A stretch of DNA of 64,000 nt from Thunnus maccoyii (lineage: Eukaryota; Chordata; Actinopteri; Scombriformes; Scombridae). The notes below the pieces were generated by a model that was not told the origin of the DNA, made no database searches, and saw only the letters and a list, made by a program, of their open reading frames with translations. Positions within the stretch are counted from its first letter, which is position 1, and every line of letters begins with the position of its first letter. Of this stretch, positions 37,195 to 48,369 are shown one piece after another. Position numbers and translations under genes: made by a program. The stretch covers positions 33,118,422 to 33,182,421 of the forward strand of contig NC_056538.1 of NCBI RefSeq assembly GCF_910596095.1. The letters are read 5' to 3'.

Positions 37195-39057
37195 GCGTCC
37201 TCCAGCAGACAGTTAACACTTTATAGATCCAGAACTGAGTTTATCAATACAGTTTATTGATCTGAGGCTCAGACAGTGGGAGACAGGTCAGACTTCAGCT
37301 GCAAGGACCCACCGGTGTCCCATCATGCACTGCTTCAACAAGAGCGTTTCATACACTCATACACGGCCTGTCAAATGTTATTGATTAGCTGCTAACACGC
37401 TGCTGTCTATATACTGTTAGCATTGTTAGCATTGTTAGCATTGCCCACTGAAAACTACAGTCAGCAGCTGTTTGAGGAAATTACTGAGCCTTTTTTCTTT
37501 TATAAAATAAACTATATATGTGTGGACTGTTTTTAAAGAGGAACCAAGTCTTTATAATAATAAAAATATAGAACACCTGAATTATCCTTTTTAAGATTAA
37601 TGAGCTCTAAAGGACGAGTTCACAGTTTATCAAGTGTCTTAAACCAACATTCTGGAGCCCAAATGAACATTAAAGCTGTTTTTTCTTGCTGTAATCATTC
37701 CTCCTGTTCATACTGACCATTAGAAGATCCCTTCATAATGACCTTACAATGGAAGTGATGGAGGACAAAATGTATTTAAAAGTTTATCTGAAGCTAATAT
37801 GAAGCTTCAGCGTCCAAATGAGTCAAATCAAGTAAACATAGCACAAAAGTAAGGAAATTAGTATTTGGTAGATTATTTCTTTGTTGTAACAATGCTTCTT
37901 GGCAATAAATCTTATATTGTTGGAAAGCCTGTTTATTTCCCTTTTAAATGGTGCCACGTTTGTAAGGAACATGCATTTGTGGGATGAGCAGCAGAGCAGA
38001 GTATGCGGGTTACACCCATGAAAAATTTGCCAAATCTTCTCTGATTTGGGAAATAAACAGGCTTTCCAACAGTTTAAGATTTATTGCAGAGAAGCATCGT
38101 TACAACAAAGAAATAATCTACCAAACACATATTTCCTTACTTCTTGTGTTATGTTTAGATATCTTTCAACGTTACAGTCTTTTTAGTGTCAAAGTCCCTC
38201 TTTTTGTTACTATACTTCCACCTGCAGCTCAACAGGGAAACACTGTCCGAGGAAACACAAAGAGGGAATTTGATGCTAAAAAGACTGTAAATGTGTCAGA
38301 TATCCACTTGATATGACTAACTCAGACTGATGAAGCTGAATAGAAGCTTCACATCAACTTTTAAATGACTGTGTGGACACACTGTGGATTTTGGCCTCCA
38401 TCACTTCCATTGAAAGCACATTTGAAGGATCTTTTAATATCCAGTATGAACAGGAGGAATGATTACAGCGAGGAAAACCTCTGTCACTGTTACCATGGAC
38501 ACCTGACTGAACAAATGTGAATTTGTCCTCTAAGGTTTCTGTCTGTAATCAACAGACTCACGTAGTCGTTCACAAGGAAAAAAAAAAATCCATCCAAAGA
38601 CGACTCAGCGCTGCTTTTTAACCCCCAAAAAATAGTTAGTGGAACTAATCAATACGGCTTCAGCTCCCAGCCTCTGATCAATACCAATAACCACTCCTCT
38701 GGGATCAATAAGTTCAGCCCCCCCTCTACTCCCCTCTAACCCCCCCCACTCCCCTCTAACCCCCCCAACTTCTCCTCTGTTGTAAGTGTAAATCAATATC
38801 AATGTTCATGCTGAAGCTGCTGTTTCTGTTTCTACACGTTCAAAGTACTTTCTGAGGTACTTATACTTCACTGTATGTCCATTTCATGATACTTTGTACT
38901 TTGTTCTCCATCATATTAATCTGACAGCTGGAGTCACTCTTCAGATTAAGAATTTACACACAAATATACGTATATTAAGCTGATAAAACTTGTGTACTTT
39001 TACTTAAATAGGACTGTAATGGAGTATTTTTATATTGTTGTATTGGTACTATTACTG

Positions 39058-39112
<55 letters not shown>

Positions 39113-42100
39113 TACCGGAGTTAGCGAGCGCCATGGCCTTCAGCGTCACCACCTCCTCGGGGCTCAGGTTCATCGCCTGGTACCTGGACGTCAGGTGACG
39201 CAGCGCCTCGTACAGGTCGGCCAATCCGGCGGCTCGACACTGAGCCTCGTCCAGCTGCAGGTTCCTGGCGAACACAAGCTCCTCCCCCGCCGAGGCCTGC
39301 GAACGCCAGGCCACGCCCACCAGCAACGCCTCCATCCAGCCGCTCTGCAGCAGCGACATCTGGTCGACCAATGACAGCGCGGAGAAGCCTGAGAGAGGGG
39401 GCGGGGCAGAGCAGGTGTCACTCAAACATTTTAAATGTAAAGAAACTCTCTAAAATGTAAAAAACAGAAAATTTTAAATGTAGAAGCTTGAATTGATCTG
39501 TCTCATTGAAAAATATGAAAAAAAGGATGAAATGTAAATAATAATAAATAATAATAAGAGTATTTGAATACAATTACAACTGATTTTATAAGTTTAATTC
39601 TGAGTGAAGGAGATTTACTAAATTTGTTGTAAATTATGTGAAATTCTGCATCACCACAGTTTCATTAAGACGACAGATCATCAGTGTCTGAAAGTTGTTT
39701 CTGCACATGAAATAAATTGATTTTTTTACATCTGAAAAGCTTCTTCTACCATCGATCTTTTAATGAAATGTGATTTTTCCTGCTACTAGTCATTATTAAA
39801 TGTTAAATAGGAAACTGGACATTAAAACGACAGATTTACTGTAAAATGCCAGTGTGAAAACAGTGTAATTTAAACTCCCTGAAATGTAAAAAACAGAAAA
39901 TTTTAAATGTAAAAGCTTGAATTGAACTGTCTCATTGAAAAAATACGACAAAAAGGAAAAAATGTAAATAATTAAAGAGTATTTGAATACAATTACAACT
40001 GATTTTGTAAGCACTAAAGAAGAGAGGACTCTGCTGGAGCTGCACGACTTTATTTAAATTTGGGGGATTTTTGGTAAAACTTTAAACTCCTTTTGACCAG
40101 ATTATACTGCAACTGTAAACACAAACGAGAGTCTACAGTCAAGATCAACATTTGTAAATGTTTTAAATGATCAATCAGATTATAATCAGTAACTGCACAT
40201 AATGAATGTTGTCTTTACATCTTCATAATGCAGCTCACAGATCTGTCCAGCAGTCAGCAGTTTAACCAGCTGATCATCATCATCATCATCATCATCTTTT
40301 TCCTTTGTTGAACTAGTTAGTTAATGAGATGACAGCAGGGCAGTGAAGGCACCTGGTGATTAGAGCTCATAATGTAAAATATTATATTGTAATGTAAAAA
40401 TCTCCCTTGCTGGGACTTCCTGCTTCCTGTCTGTACCTGGGATCTGTTTGGCCCAGCCAATCAGAACCAGCAGCTCGCGGTTCAGGAGGTCACAGAGGGT
40501 CAGCAGCGTCCGCAGGCTGCCGTCATTGGTCGAATCATCCTGACTGGCAGCCAGAGGGGCGGGCTCTGTCAGCAGCAGGTGGGAGATCACCTTGTTTCCT
40601 AAAAGACAGGAAACGATAGAACAATAAGACGTTAACGTTCGCATAAAGTTTTGATTTGAATGACGGCCTGAGCGAGAAAGTTTGAACTCACGGCTGCTGA
40701 CGGGGTGAACGTGAGCGTACGGAGCTTTGGCGTATAAACCGAGTCCGGCCTCGACCCTCCTCTTGTACTTCTGCCGTCCTCCTCTGACTCGGTCCATTCG
40801 AACACCTGCGGAAACAGAGACGCTCAGCCACCGCCGCCGCCGCAAAGGCTCATGGGAAATGTGTGTGCGACGACGACGTACCTTCCCTCATCATCCCGGC
40901 CTGGAGACACTTCTGGAAGCGGCAGGCCTGACAGGCTTTCCTCCTCCGCTTGGTGATCTCACACTCGTTCATCACCGGACAGCTGTACTCGATGTTGCCT
41001 AGGTAACCACAAACAGGAAGTACATACAGGAGTTCAATCACTTCATATTTGAATTGATTATCAGAATAGTTGCAGGTTAATTTTCTGTTAACTGACTGAT
41101 TGTTTCAGCTCTAGATGGTCCTTTCCTGGTTTTCTGTCTTGATTTTAATATTTTTAACTTGTTTTTAAAGCTCTTCATGGTCCTGCAGCAGCCTGCGAGT
41201 CTGTATAAACCTGTACGACCCCTCAACGTCCTCTGGAGTTCAGACATGACAGAGCCGGAGCGTCAGGAGGAGAACTCTTTTTATCAAAAAAGATTTTAAA
41301 TGTCACGGCTGAATATTTAGCTGATCTCAACAACAACTCAACTCTCGTGAGATTTCAGAACGAGACTTCTCCTCGAGCGAGACTTGGTGAGACACAATAA
41401 CAAACAGACCGGATCAAGGGAAAGGTAATCCATAATCTTTACAGATATGAATTATAATATCAATCTGAGCCTTTCAGTAGCAGGAACACTTTTAGTGGAC
41501 GTACTCTGACAGACGTTATTGCCCTGAAGCGTTATGTTTCACTGCCTCGGCTGCAGCTTTCTCACTCAATAACGGACCAATTTCAGAAACTGTCCCCATT
41601 AATCACTTAGACACAGAAGACGAGTCAATACGGTTGAAAAATACTGAAGTTTCCCTTTAAGTTTCATGTTTTTATCGGACAGTTTGAGCCTCTGTGGACT
41701 TTTGGCTTCTTATATGTGCAGATTTCAACATAATTAAATAAAAGTGTGATGTTTATTACCTTTTTATTTATTGTAAATATTCTTTTGTCATTCATTCATA
41801 CTGTCTGAGTTCATTAATATGTGGTAAAAAAAAAAAAAAAAAGGTTTTAAATTTGCATGTTTATATTTGTGGAAATGATATTTTGTAAATATTGTAGTTA
41901 AATGAATTAAATCTATTTATTTTTGCTGGTTTTCATCCTCTCAGTGTGATCGCTCCGTCACATCCTGTCTGTTCTCACAGAAATCTATAAAAACATGACA
42001 AGTGTTTATTGGGGTTTAACCTTCAGAGTCGAGTTAACTGGATATTGATCAAAACGGACTAAAAGCTTCTCAGATTTATCTTGTAATGAGTATTTTTTTT

Positions 42101-45100
42101 TACATCGTCGTATTGATGGTTTTACTGAAATGATTCTTTTCTTCTAAACAGTGTAATGACCTTAATGTGATGTCATCTAATCAATCAATCAATCGTCTGA
42201 ACTGTGTGAACGCAGCTGAAAAGTGAGAGACGAGCAGCTGATGTGAGAGCTGATGACTTCACACGCTAATCAATGCGGCGAGCGCTGCCGTATTGATTAA
42301 TCCACATCGTTAACGATCGTACCGCTCGGCTCACCTTGTATGGTCCTCTTGAAGAACGCCTTGCAGGCCTCGCAGGACGCCACGCCGTAGTGATAACCGG
42401 ACGCAAAGTCTCCACAAACCAGGCAGAGACGCTTCGGCCCCACGGGACCCAGAGGTGTCAGGTAGTCGCCTCGCAGGATGGAGTCGACCTGCGGACAGAA
42501 AACACAGTGATGATGATGTCACAGCCGCCGTTTGAACCGTCATCACCTGCAGAGGATGAAAATCAACAGCAGCAGACACACATATACCATTTATAAACAC
42601 TTGATGCATTATTAAGAAGTAAAAACATTTATAATTGCAGATTTGATGCCTATTTTAAGAGGGGGGGGGCGTCTTCTTGATTAATTTGCTTGATTTTTCC
42701 ACAACCTGGCAACCCCAATACTTCCTCTTCTTATTCAGGGATTATAACTGATTCATAACTGATTTATTATCCATTAATAAAGCCATTTATAAAATGTGAC
42801 TTATCAGAAAGAGAATCAACATATATAAAAGTCGGGTTTTCATCTAAATGTGGCGCAAATTTTAACCGAATTTCAAGATTTTCAGCAAAAGAAAAGTTCA
42901 GTGAATATTTGGAGTTGTTTACATTTTATACTAACTTTTAGGACATTTTACAGAAATAGGTTAGAGATGATAAGAAGAAAGGAGAAAAGGTGTTGAGTTG
43001 GTTTATATTTGGCTTCATATGTAGCTCTTAACTGACAGAGATGATATATTAGTGTCTATAATGAATGAGCTTCTATCAACAGTGTCAGTAAAACTTTATT
43101 TTTTTACTTTCCTTCTTATTTCCAGAACTTTTTTAACCTATTTCCTAAAAATAGCTGCTGTTACTGTTCATTGTGTCATTTGGTAGTTTATGGGAGATAC
43201 ACTCGTTATTGACTTTTTAATAAAGAGTCACACAAAACTACACACTGAAAACTATTTTCTGTCAGTTAAAGAACTGTTAAGAGTCTAATTTATTAAACCA
43301 AACATATTGAGTCGACACTTATCAACTAAACCAACTTATCACTTTTTTTTTTCATTTTTCCTTGTATTTTGTACAATTTTGTCCTAAAAGTTAACCGTTA
43401 AATACCAGCAAACTACACAGGAAATGTCCAGGAAATCAGTGTAAAATTAAAGGAACTGTAAAATAAAGCAAAAAACATGTTTATACAGTATGTAGTTAGA
43501 TGTTCATGTTGGGAAGAATCTCTTTGTTAAAACTGTTAAAACTGAGAAAGAGAATCAACATATATAAAAGTCGGGTTTCCATCTAAATGTGGCGCAAATT
43601 TTAACCGAATTTCAAGATTATCAGCAAAAGAAAAGTTTAGTGAATATTTGGAGTTGTTTCATCAAGATAAACTTCATGTACGTCATCATTTAATCAATAA
43701 ATCTGTTTACATTTTGTCCCAATTTGCTTTTATTGATACTTTTCCATCTCAGCCAGCTGTAAAAACCTTTTTATGATATTTCCACTTGGATTTTTTTATG
43801 CACAAATTGAAAATATAAATAAAAACAGCTACAGATATGAGCAGCAAGAATGTTTTAAATTAAACACTTAAACTGAAACTTTAACTTCTGTAAAGAAACA
43901 AAAAGTTTAAAAAAGATTTTTTCACCTGAGCTGAAAACGAATCCGACACCGAAAAACAGGTGGAAGCATCCGACACCGCAGCGCTGCCGCTGCCGCTTCC
44001 TCCGCTGGAACTAGATCCTGTCGGGGAGTCGGGCTCCGGGGGTCCGCAGAGGAGGCTGTAGGAGGAAGAGGAGGAGGCCGGACTGGGGAGGAGGAAGGCC
44101 GGGTGAGAGGGGCTGAGAGCCGGTGTGGCGTCCAGCGGGAAGCAGGGACTGAGAGGGGAGGAGTGGAGGAAGGAGGCAGGAGAGCGAGCTTCATCAGCCG
44201 GGGAAGGGGAGGAAGAGGAGGAAGAGGAGGAGTCCAGGGGGCTGAAGAGAGGAAGAAAAGTGTCGGATTAAACAGCTGCAGTGATGAGCATCAAACCACT
44301 GAAACAATCAATAAAAAACATCACAGATGTGTCTCTACAAAGCCTTCACAGTCGACCTTTTCACAGGTGGTTTTATGTTTGTTACAGGGTCATCGTGTCT
44401 ATACTTCAACAAAATGTTTAATAAAACCATCTTATGGAGGTCTGCAGTTAGATATCGATCCTGACTTTGACTGGGAAGATATCTGGAGACTAAAACAGCA
44501 GCCTAAAAGTTAAAAAAACATCTTTACGTGTTATTTATTATAAGTTAAATCTTTAAAAAGGACTGTGTGGGTGTTTGATTGACAGTGACTGAGTCCCGCC
44601 TTCTGTAAACCAGGTGGAAGAAAACAGAGAAAATACATAAAAACACAGAAATCTCTCCTGTGAAACAATTAAAACTGTTGTAACTTCCTGAAAGTCTTCA
44701 TGCAGTCACTCTGGTTGATTGAAAAGATCATCATTAAAGGTTTTTACATGTGTGTCTCTGTTCTGTTTGTTCTCAGATGGATTATAATGGATGTAAACAA
44801 CACTTTTAAAAGTATTTAAAAAAAATCAACTTTCTAAATGTTTCTTGAGGAAGGAAATAAATTCAACATATTAGTTGGAGCTCGAGGATTCATGAGGAGT
44901 TTTGTGTGAAAACAGAATGTAAACAGAAACCTTTAAAGCTTTATTTTACATTTTATACTAATTTCCTGGGAATTTCCTGTGTATTTTCGGGTAGATAAGG
45001 GTTAAATTTTTAGGATATTTTACAGAAATAGTGGTACAAGTGTTAATAATAGAAATGATAAGAAGAAAGGGAAAAGGTGTTGAGTTGCTTAATTTGTAAA

Positions 45101-46683
45101 ATTCCTTAATAAATTAGATTCTTAACAGTTCTTTAACTGACAGAAATGATATATATAATGATTGAGCTTCTATCAACAGTGTCAGTAAAACTTTATTTTT
45201 TTACTTTCCTTCTTATTTTCAGAACTTTTTTAACCATTTCCTAAAAATAGCCGCTGTTACTGTTCATTGTGTAATTTGGTAATATATGGGAGATACACTC
45301 GTCATTGAGTTTTTAATAAAGAGTCAAATATGTAGTTTGACAGACAAAACTACACACTAAAAACTATTTTCAGTTAAAGAACTGTTAAGAGTCTAATTTA
45401 TTAATCGAAATATAAGATAAGTCGGCACTTATCAATTAAACCAACCACTTTTTTCAATTTTTCCTTGTATTTTGTACCATTTTGCACCTTTCAGTAAAAG
45501 TTAACTGTTAAATACCAGCAAACTACACAGGAAATATCCAGGAAATCAGTGTAAAATTAAAGGAAAACTAAAATAAAGCTTTAAGTGTTGAAATATATGC
45601 AGACTGTGAGTGTAAAAGGTTCCTGCTACAGACTATAAATCTATAAATATGATTTCTGTTTTTAACATTGTATTTATTCTGTTTTGAATTTATGTCAAAC
45701 ATAATCAAAAGAAAACAAGAAAATAAATTAAAAAACACAAAAAACAAGATGTATTCACACACGCATACATAATATACGTATGTATACACACATAAATGTA
45801 AAGTTGCATCTAAGAAAAGCAAAAAACATGTTTATACAGTATGTAGTTAGATGTTCATGTTGGGAAGAATCTCTATGTTAAAACTGTTAAAACTACAGTG
45901 AAAGTACTATTGAGATACTGTTACTACACTATTAATTATAGCACAACAGCCTGCAGCTCATATTATCATCACAGACACATCGAATCAGCATTTATGTCAA
46001 ATGATAAGTAACAACAACCTGCAGTAAAGAGATTTACATTTACAATTTACAATCATTTCATGTTTTTTATAGTTCAGTTTTTACATTTTTATAATTTTTC
46101 TTTATCTCAACTTGAATACATTTTTGTTATTGTTGTTATATGTGATGTTTTCAGCTGTAAAATGTAAACATCTTACACACAATTCTTTAAGAATCATATT
46201 TAAGGGATTCTTATCTAAAATATCTGCTGATATATCATAATTAGATGTTTTAAACTGATAAATATTAATACTGGTATCAGCCTAAAACGCTGCAGCATCA
46301 CACAGGTTCTAATTAAAACAAAAAGTACTACATGTAAAACTGAAATTTGTATTTGTAACATGTTTTAAAACTACTTCTATTACATTTACTGCAGTCCAGT
46401 ACTTCAGGAGAATTCTGAGGTATTTACATTTTACTGTATTTCAATTTTTCCTTTGATTCCTTTGATTTCGGGGAAAATGTTACACTTTTACTGCACTACA
46501 TTCATCTGACAGCTGCAGTTACTTTTCAGATTAATATTGGACATCAATGTGTCATATTAATATGTCATATTAATGTAATATGTCATATTAATGTGTGAGA
46601 AAAGAAGTTGTTGTCGTGTCTCACCGCTGTGGTTTGAGGAAGTGATGGAAGTCGTCTGTCAGACAGAAGTCCTTCAGCTCCAT
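35658..46683 (-). CDS. esrrd: estrogen-related nuclear receptor (ERR; probably the teleost delta-type paralogue), 8 coding exons
   Basis: Exons in transcript order: 46683-46625, 44241-43926, 42488-42335, 40998-40882, 40805-40692, 40598-40437, 39388-39116, 35896-35658. All junctions are GT-AG and in phase; 477 residues. An orphan nuclear receptor that binds TNAAGGTCA-type sites and controls metabolic genes. Residues 1-125 form a variable A/B region starting [12 protein letters not shown], rich in Ser and Pro. The DNA-binding domain runs from C147 with P-box CEACKA at 164-169, second finger CRFQKC, then the ERR hallmark [17 protein letters not shown]. The ligand-binding domain begins near NKVISHLL, includes [12 protein letters not shown] and [17 protein letters not shown], and ends with an AF-2-type [13 protein letters not shown]. 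Compared with ERR-alpha, -beta and -gamma it is divergent (GDF for GDI/GDV; the SMHIEDVEAV-like linker is replaced by [10 protein letters not shown]). Membership of the ERR family is certain; the delta assignment rests on divergence and is tentative. Confidence 0.9.
35942..36190 (+). mobile_element. truncated hAT-type MITE with its usual flank, copy 3 (ERR intron 7)
   Basis: Matches 21893-22141, including the flank and the left terminal repeat starting at about 36067, and breaks off near 36190. The right terminal repeat is missing. Confidence 0.85.
37155..37189. repeat. CA microsatellite
   Basis: About 17 CA units within the long ERR intron 7. Confidence 0.95.
37611..38529 (+). mobile_element. 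foldback DNA element interrupted by a Tc1-type MITE
   Basis: Same family as 16858-17455: starts aggacgagttcacagttt and ends with the inverse, gtgaatttgtcct. Flanked by CTAA at 37607-37610 and 38530-38533. Removing the nested MITE and one TA leaves 596 bases, against 598 for the 16.9 kb copy. Lies in the last intron of the ERR gene. Confidence 0.85.
37835..38155. mobile_element. 321-bp Tc1/mariner-type MITE nested in the foldback element
   Basis: Starts aacatagcacaaaagtaagg and ends ccttacttcttgtgttatgt plus T. The inverted arms are about 110 bases each (37835-37944 and 38046-38155). TA lies on both sides (37833-37834 and 38156-38157). The uninterrupted foldback copies read aagtagatatc at this point, so the empty site with a single TA is directly visible. 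The ends match the larger element at 62871-63702. Confidence 0.93.
39060..39109. repeat. TG/CA microsatellite beside the ERR exon 7 donor
   Basis: About 24 dinucleotide units. Read on the minus strand, the CA repeat begins about five bases after the donor gtacaa. Confidence 0.97.
42810..43660. repeat. intronic duplicated repeat block (ERR intron 2)
   Basis: The phrase aagtcgggtttccatctaaa (or with tttt) with its following ~100 bases occurs at 42830 and again at 43570. The block between, from about 42915 to 43545, is shared with 44945-45895 in ERR intron 1, including ttcatgttgggaagaatctc. These are copies of a dispersed repeat or a local duplication on either side of exon 2. Confidence 0.8.
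44945..45895. repeat. second copy of the intronic repeat block (ERR intron 1)
   Basis: Same orientation as 42915-43545; shares tcagtaaaactttatttttt and gtttatacagtatgtagtta. It is longer because about 200 bases (roughly 45590-45815) are inserted before the final shared block. Confidence 0.8.
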
Positions 46684-47020
46684 CCTGATCCTGATCCCTG
46701 ACTGCACCGCCTCCCAAATCTGACAAATCCAACAAAATAATAATAATAATAAAAAAAAACTGCTTCACTTGCTCTACTTTCAGTCTGTGAAAAAGGAAAT
46801 TTCTGATGATGCTTTCAAGTCCAACGCAAAAAGCAGGAAATACTGGAACTGAAAAGTTTCCCGAACCTCTGAGCTGTTTCCTGCAGGGAAGGAAGCGGGA
46901 ACGACGGACGGATGAGACTTACAGACACATCTGAGGCTCCGAGGTGTCGGCGGTGATATTTATCTGCGTCTCCTGTCATCACAGAGGAGGGCAGGGAGGG
47001 GGGGGGCGGGGCCTGGAGGA
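46625..47020 (-). promoter_or_regulatory. ERR 5' UTR exons and promoter candidate
   Basis: The ATG exon is preceded by a plausible acceptor (tttgtcag ending at 46720). A perfect GTAAGT donor sits at 46922-46917 on the minus strand, after gcctcagatgtgtct. This suggests a non-coding first exon ending at 46923. Just upstream are an ataaatat word and GC-box-like sequence ggggggcggggcct at about 47000-47013. Positions are inferred from sequence only. Confidence 0.45.
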
Positions 47021-47169
47021 TCAGCCAATGAGCTTGCAGCATCACCAGTCTAAACAGGGGATTGACTTCTTCTTCTTCTATCATCTCTATTGATTTGGAC
47101 AGTGACAGATGTAGGCCACGGCAGCCTGAAGCTCCTCTCTGCAGCTTGGAAACATTTTCTCCTCTCACT

Positions 47170-47262
47170 TAGTTCATAACTTCATTATTTAGTTCATAAC
47201 TTCATTATTTAGTTCATAACTTCATTATTTAGTTAATTACTTCATTATTTAGTTCATTATTT
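47170..47262. repeat. 20-bp tandem repeat upstream of the ERR gene
   Basis: Unit agttcataacttcattattt, three near-perfect copies followed by two degenerate ones. It lies about 150-250 bases upstream of the candidate promoter. Confidence 0.93.
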
Positions 47263-48120
47263 AGTGGTTATTCCCTTTTTATGTCCATGTCACGTTAAAT
47301 ATTTGGTTAAACTATTTCACACAACTAATATACATTATATAATATATAGTAGAGCTGCAATAATTAGTTAATTAGTTATTTTTTAAACAAAAATGCCAAA
47401 TATTTCCTGGTCCCAGCTTCTTAAATGTAATTATTTAATACATATGAAGATGCTCTTTCACTGGAGGAAATATTAACGGGCATTTTGCTATTAACTAAGA
47501 TTTTATTGACAAAACAATTAATTAAGAAAATAATTGGCAAGTTAATTGTTAATGAAAATAATTGTTAGTTGCAGCCATAACATATATGACATATTAATAT
47601 ATTAATATTGAGTCCGATCTGATACTTATATTTACCTAAAAGACATTTCTGCACGGTGCAAAGTCAAGCTGCAAGATATAACTTAATCCATCCCATAATA
47701 AGTTTTTAGTTAAGCAAACATGCTCAGTATACATTCATCTGCTGAAGAGAGAAAGTTTGAAGTCGTATAATAAAACCAGGTTGAGTTTGAGTTCCTTCAT
47801 ATTCTTTTTAAAACATTACTATTTGCAGGAAAAGATAATTATAAATAAAAGCAGAGTCAAAAGCTCAGACGTAAATAAATAAATGGGACATTATCAAAAA
47901 CTTGGGATACAGAACTATGATTATTTCTATATCATTATAAATTAATATTTTATTAATTAATAATTAATAATTAATTATTCAGTTAGTTCCTTCTATAGAA
48001 TGATGTATTTAATTTAAATTTGCTGTATAAGTGATTATTTTTGTACCACAACTACATATAACGCTTGACATGTGTGTATGTTTGTATATATGTGGAATGT
48101 TTGTTGTTTTTGTTTGTGGT
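47263..48120. other. intergenic, no gene seen
   Basis: Very AT-rich, without supported genes. Confidence 0.45.
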
Positions 48121-48125
48121 GTAAG

Positions 48126-48156
<31 letters not shown>

Positions 48157-48340
48157 CTCTGTGGATGTGAGTATTAAATATGTGTTTTATGTTTGCATAT
48201 AATAAAAAAAACGACAGATGGAACGACGGATACAGGAAGTGGCAACACGTGGCGACCAAACGCCCAGGAAGTGCGCCGGGCTTTGATTATCTACATGACA
48301 CACCCACTTGGTTGGGTTCAGGTGTTAGCAGTGGGATGTT

Positions 48341-48366
48341 GGGGGGGGGGGGGGGGGGGGGGGGGG
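48341..48366. repeat. 26-base poly(G) run
   Basis: Uninterrupted G run. A short TTTTG array lies nearby at about 48127-48160. The surrounding frames are not credible genes. Confidence 0.9.
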
Positions 48367-48369
48367 TCG

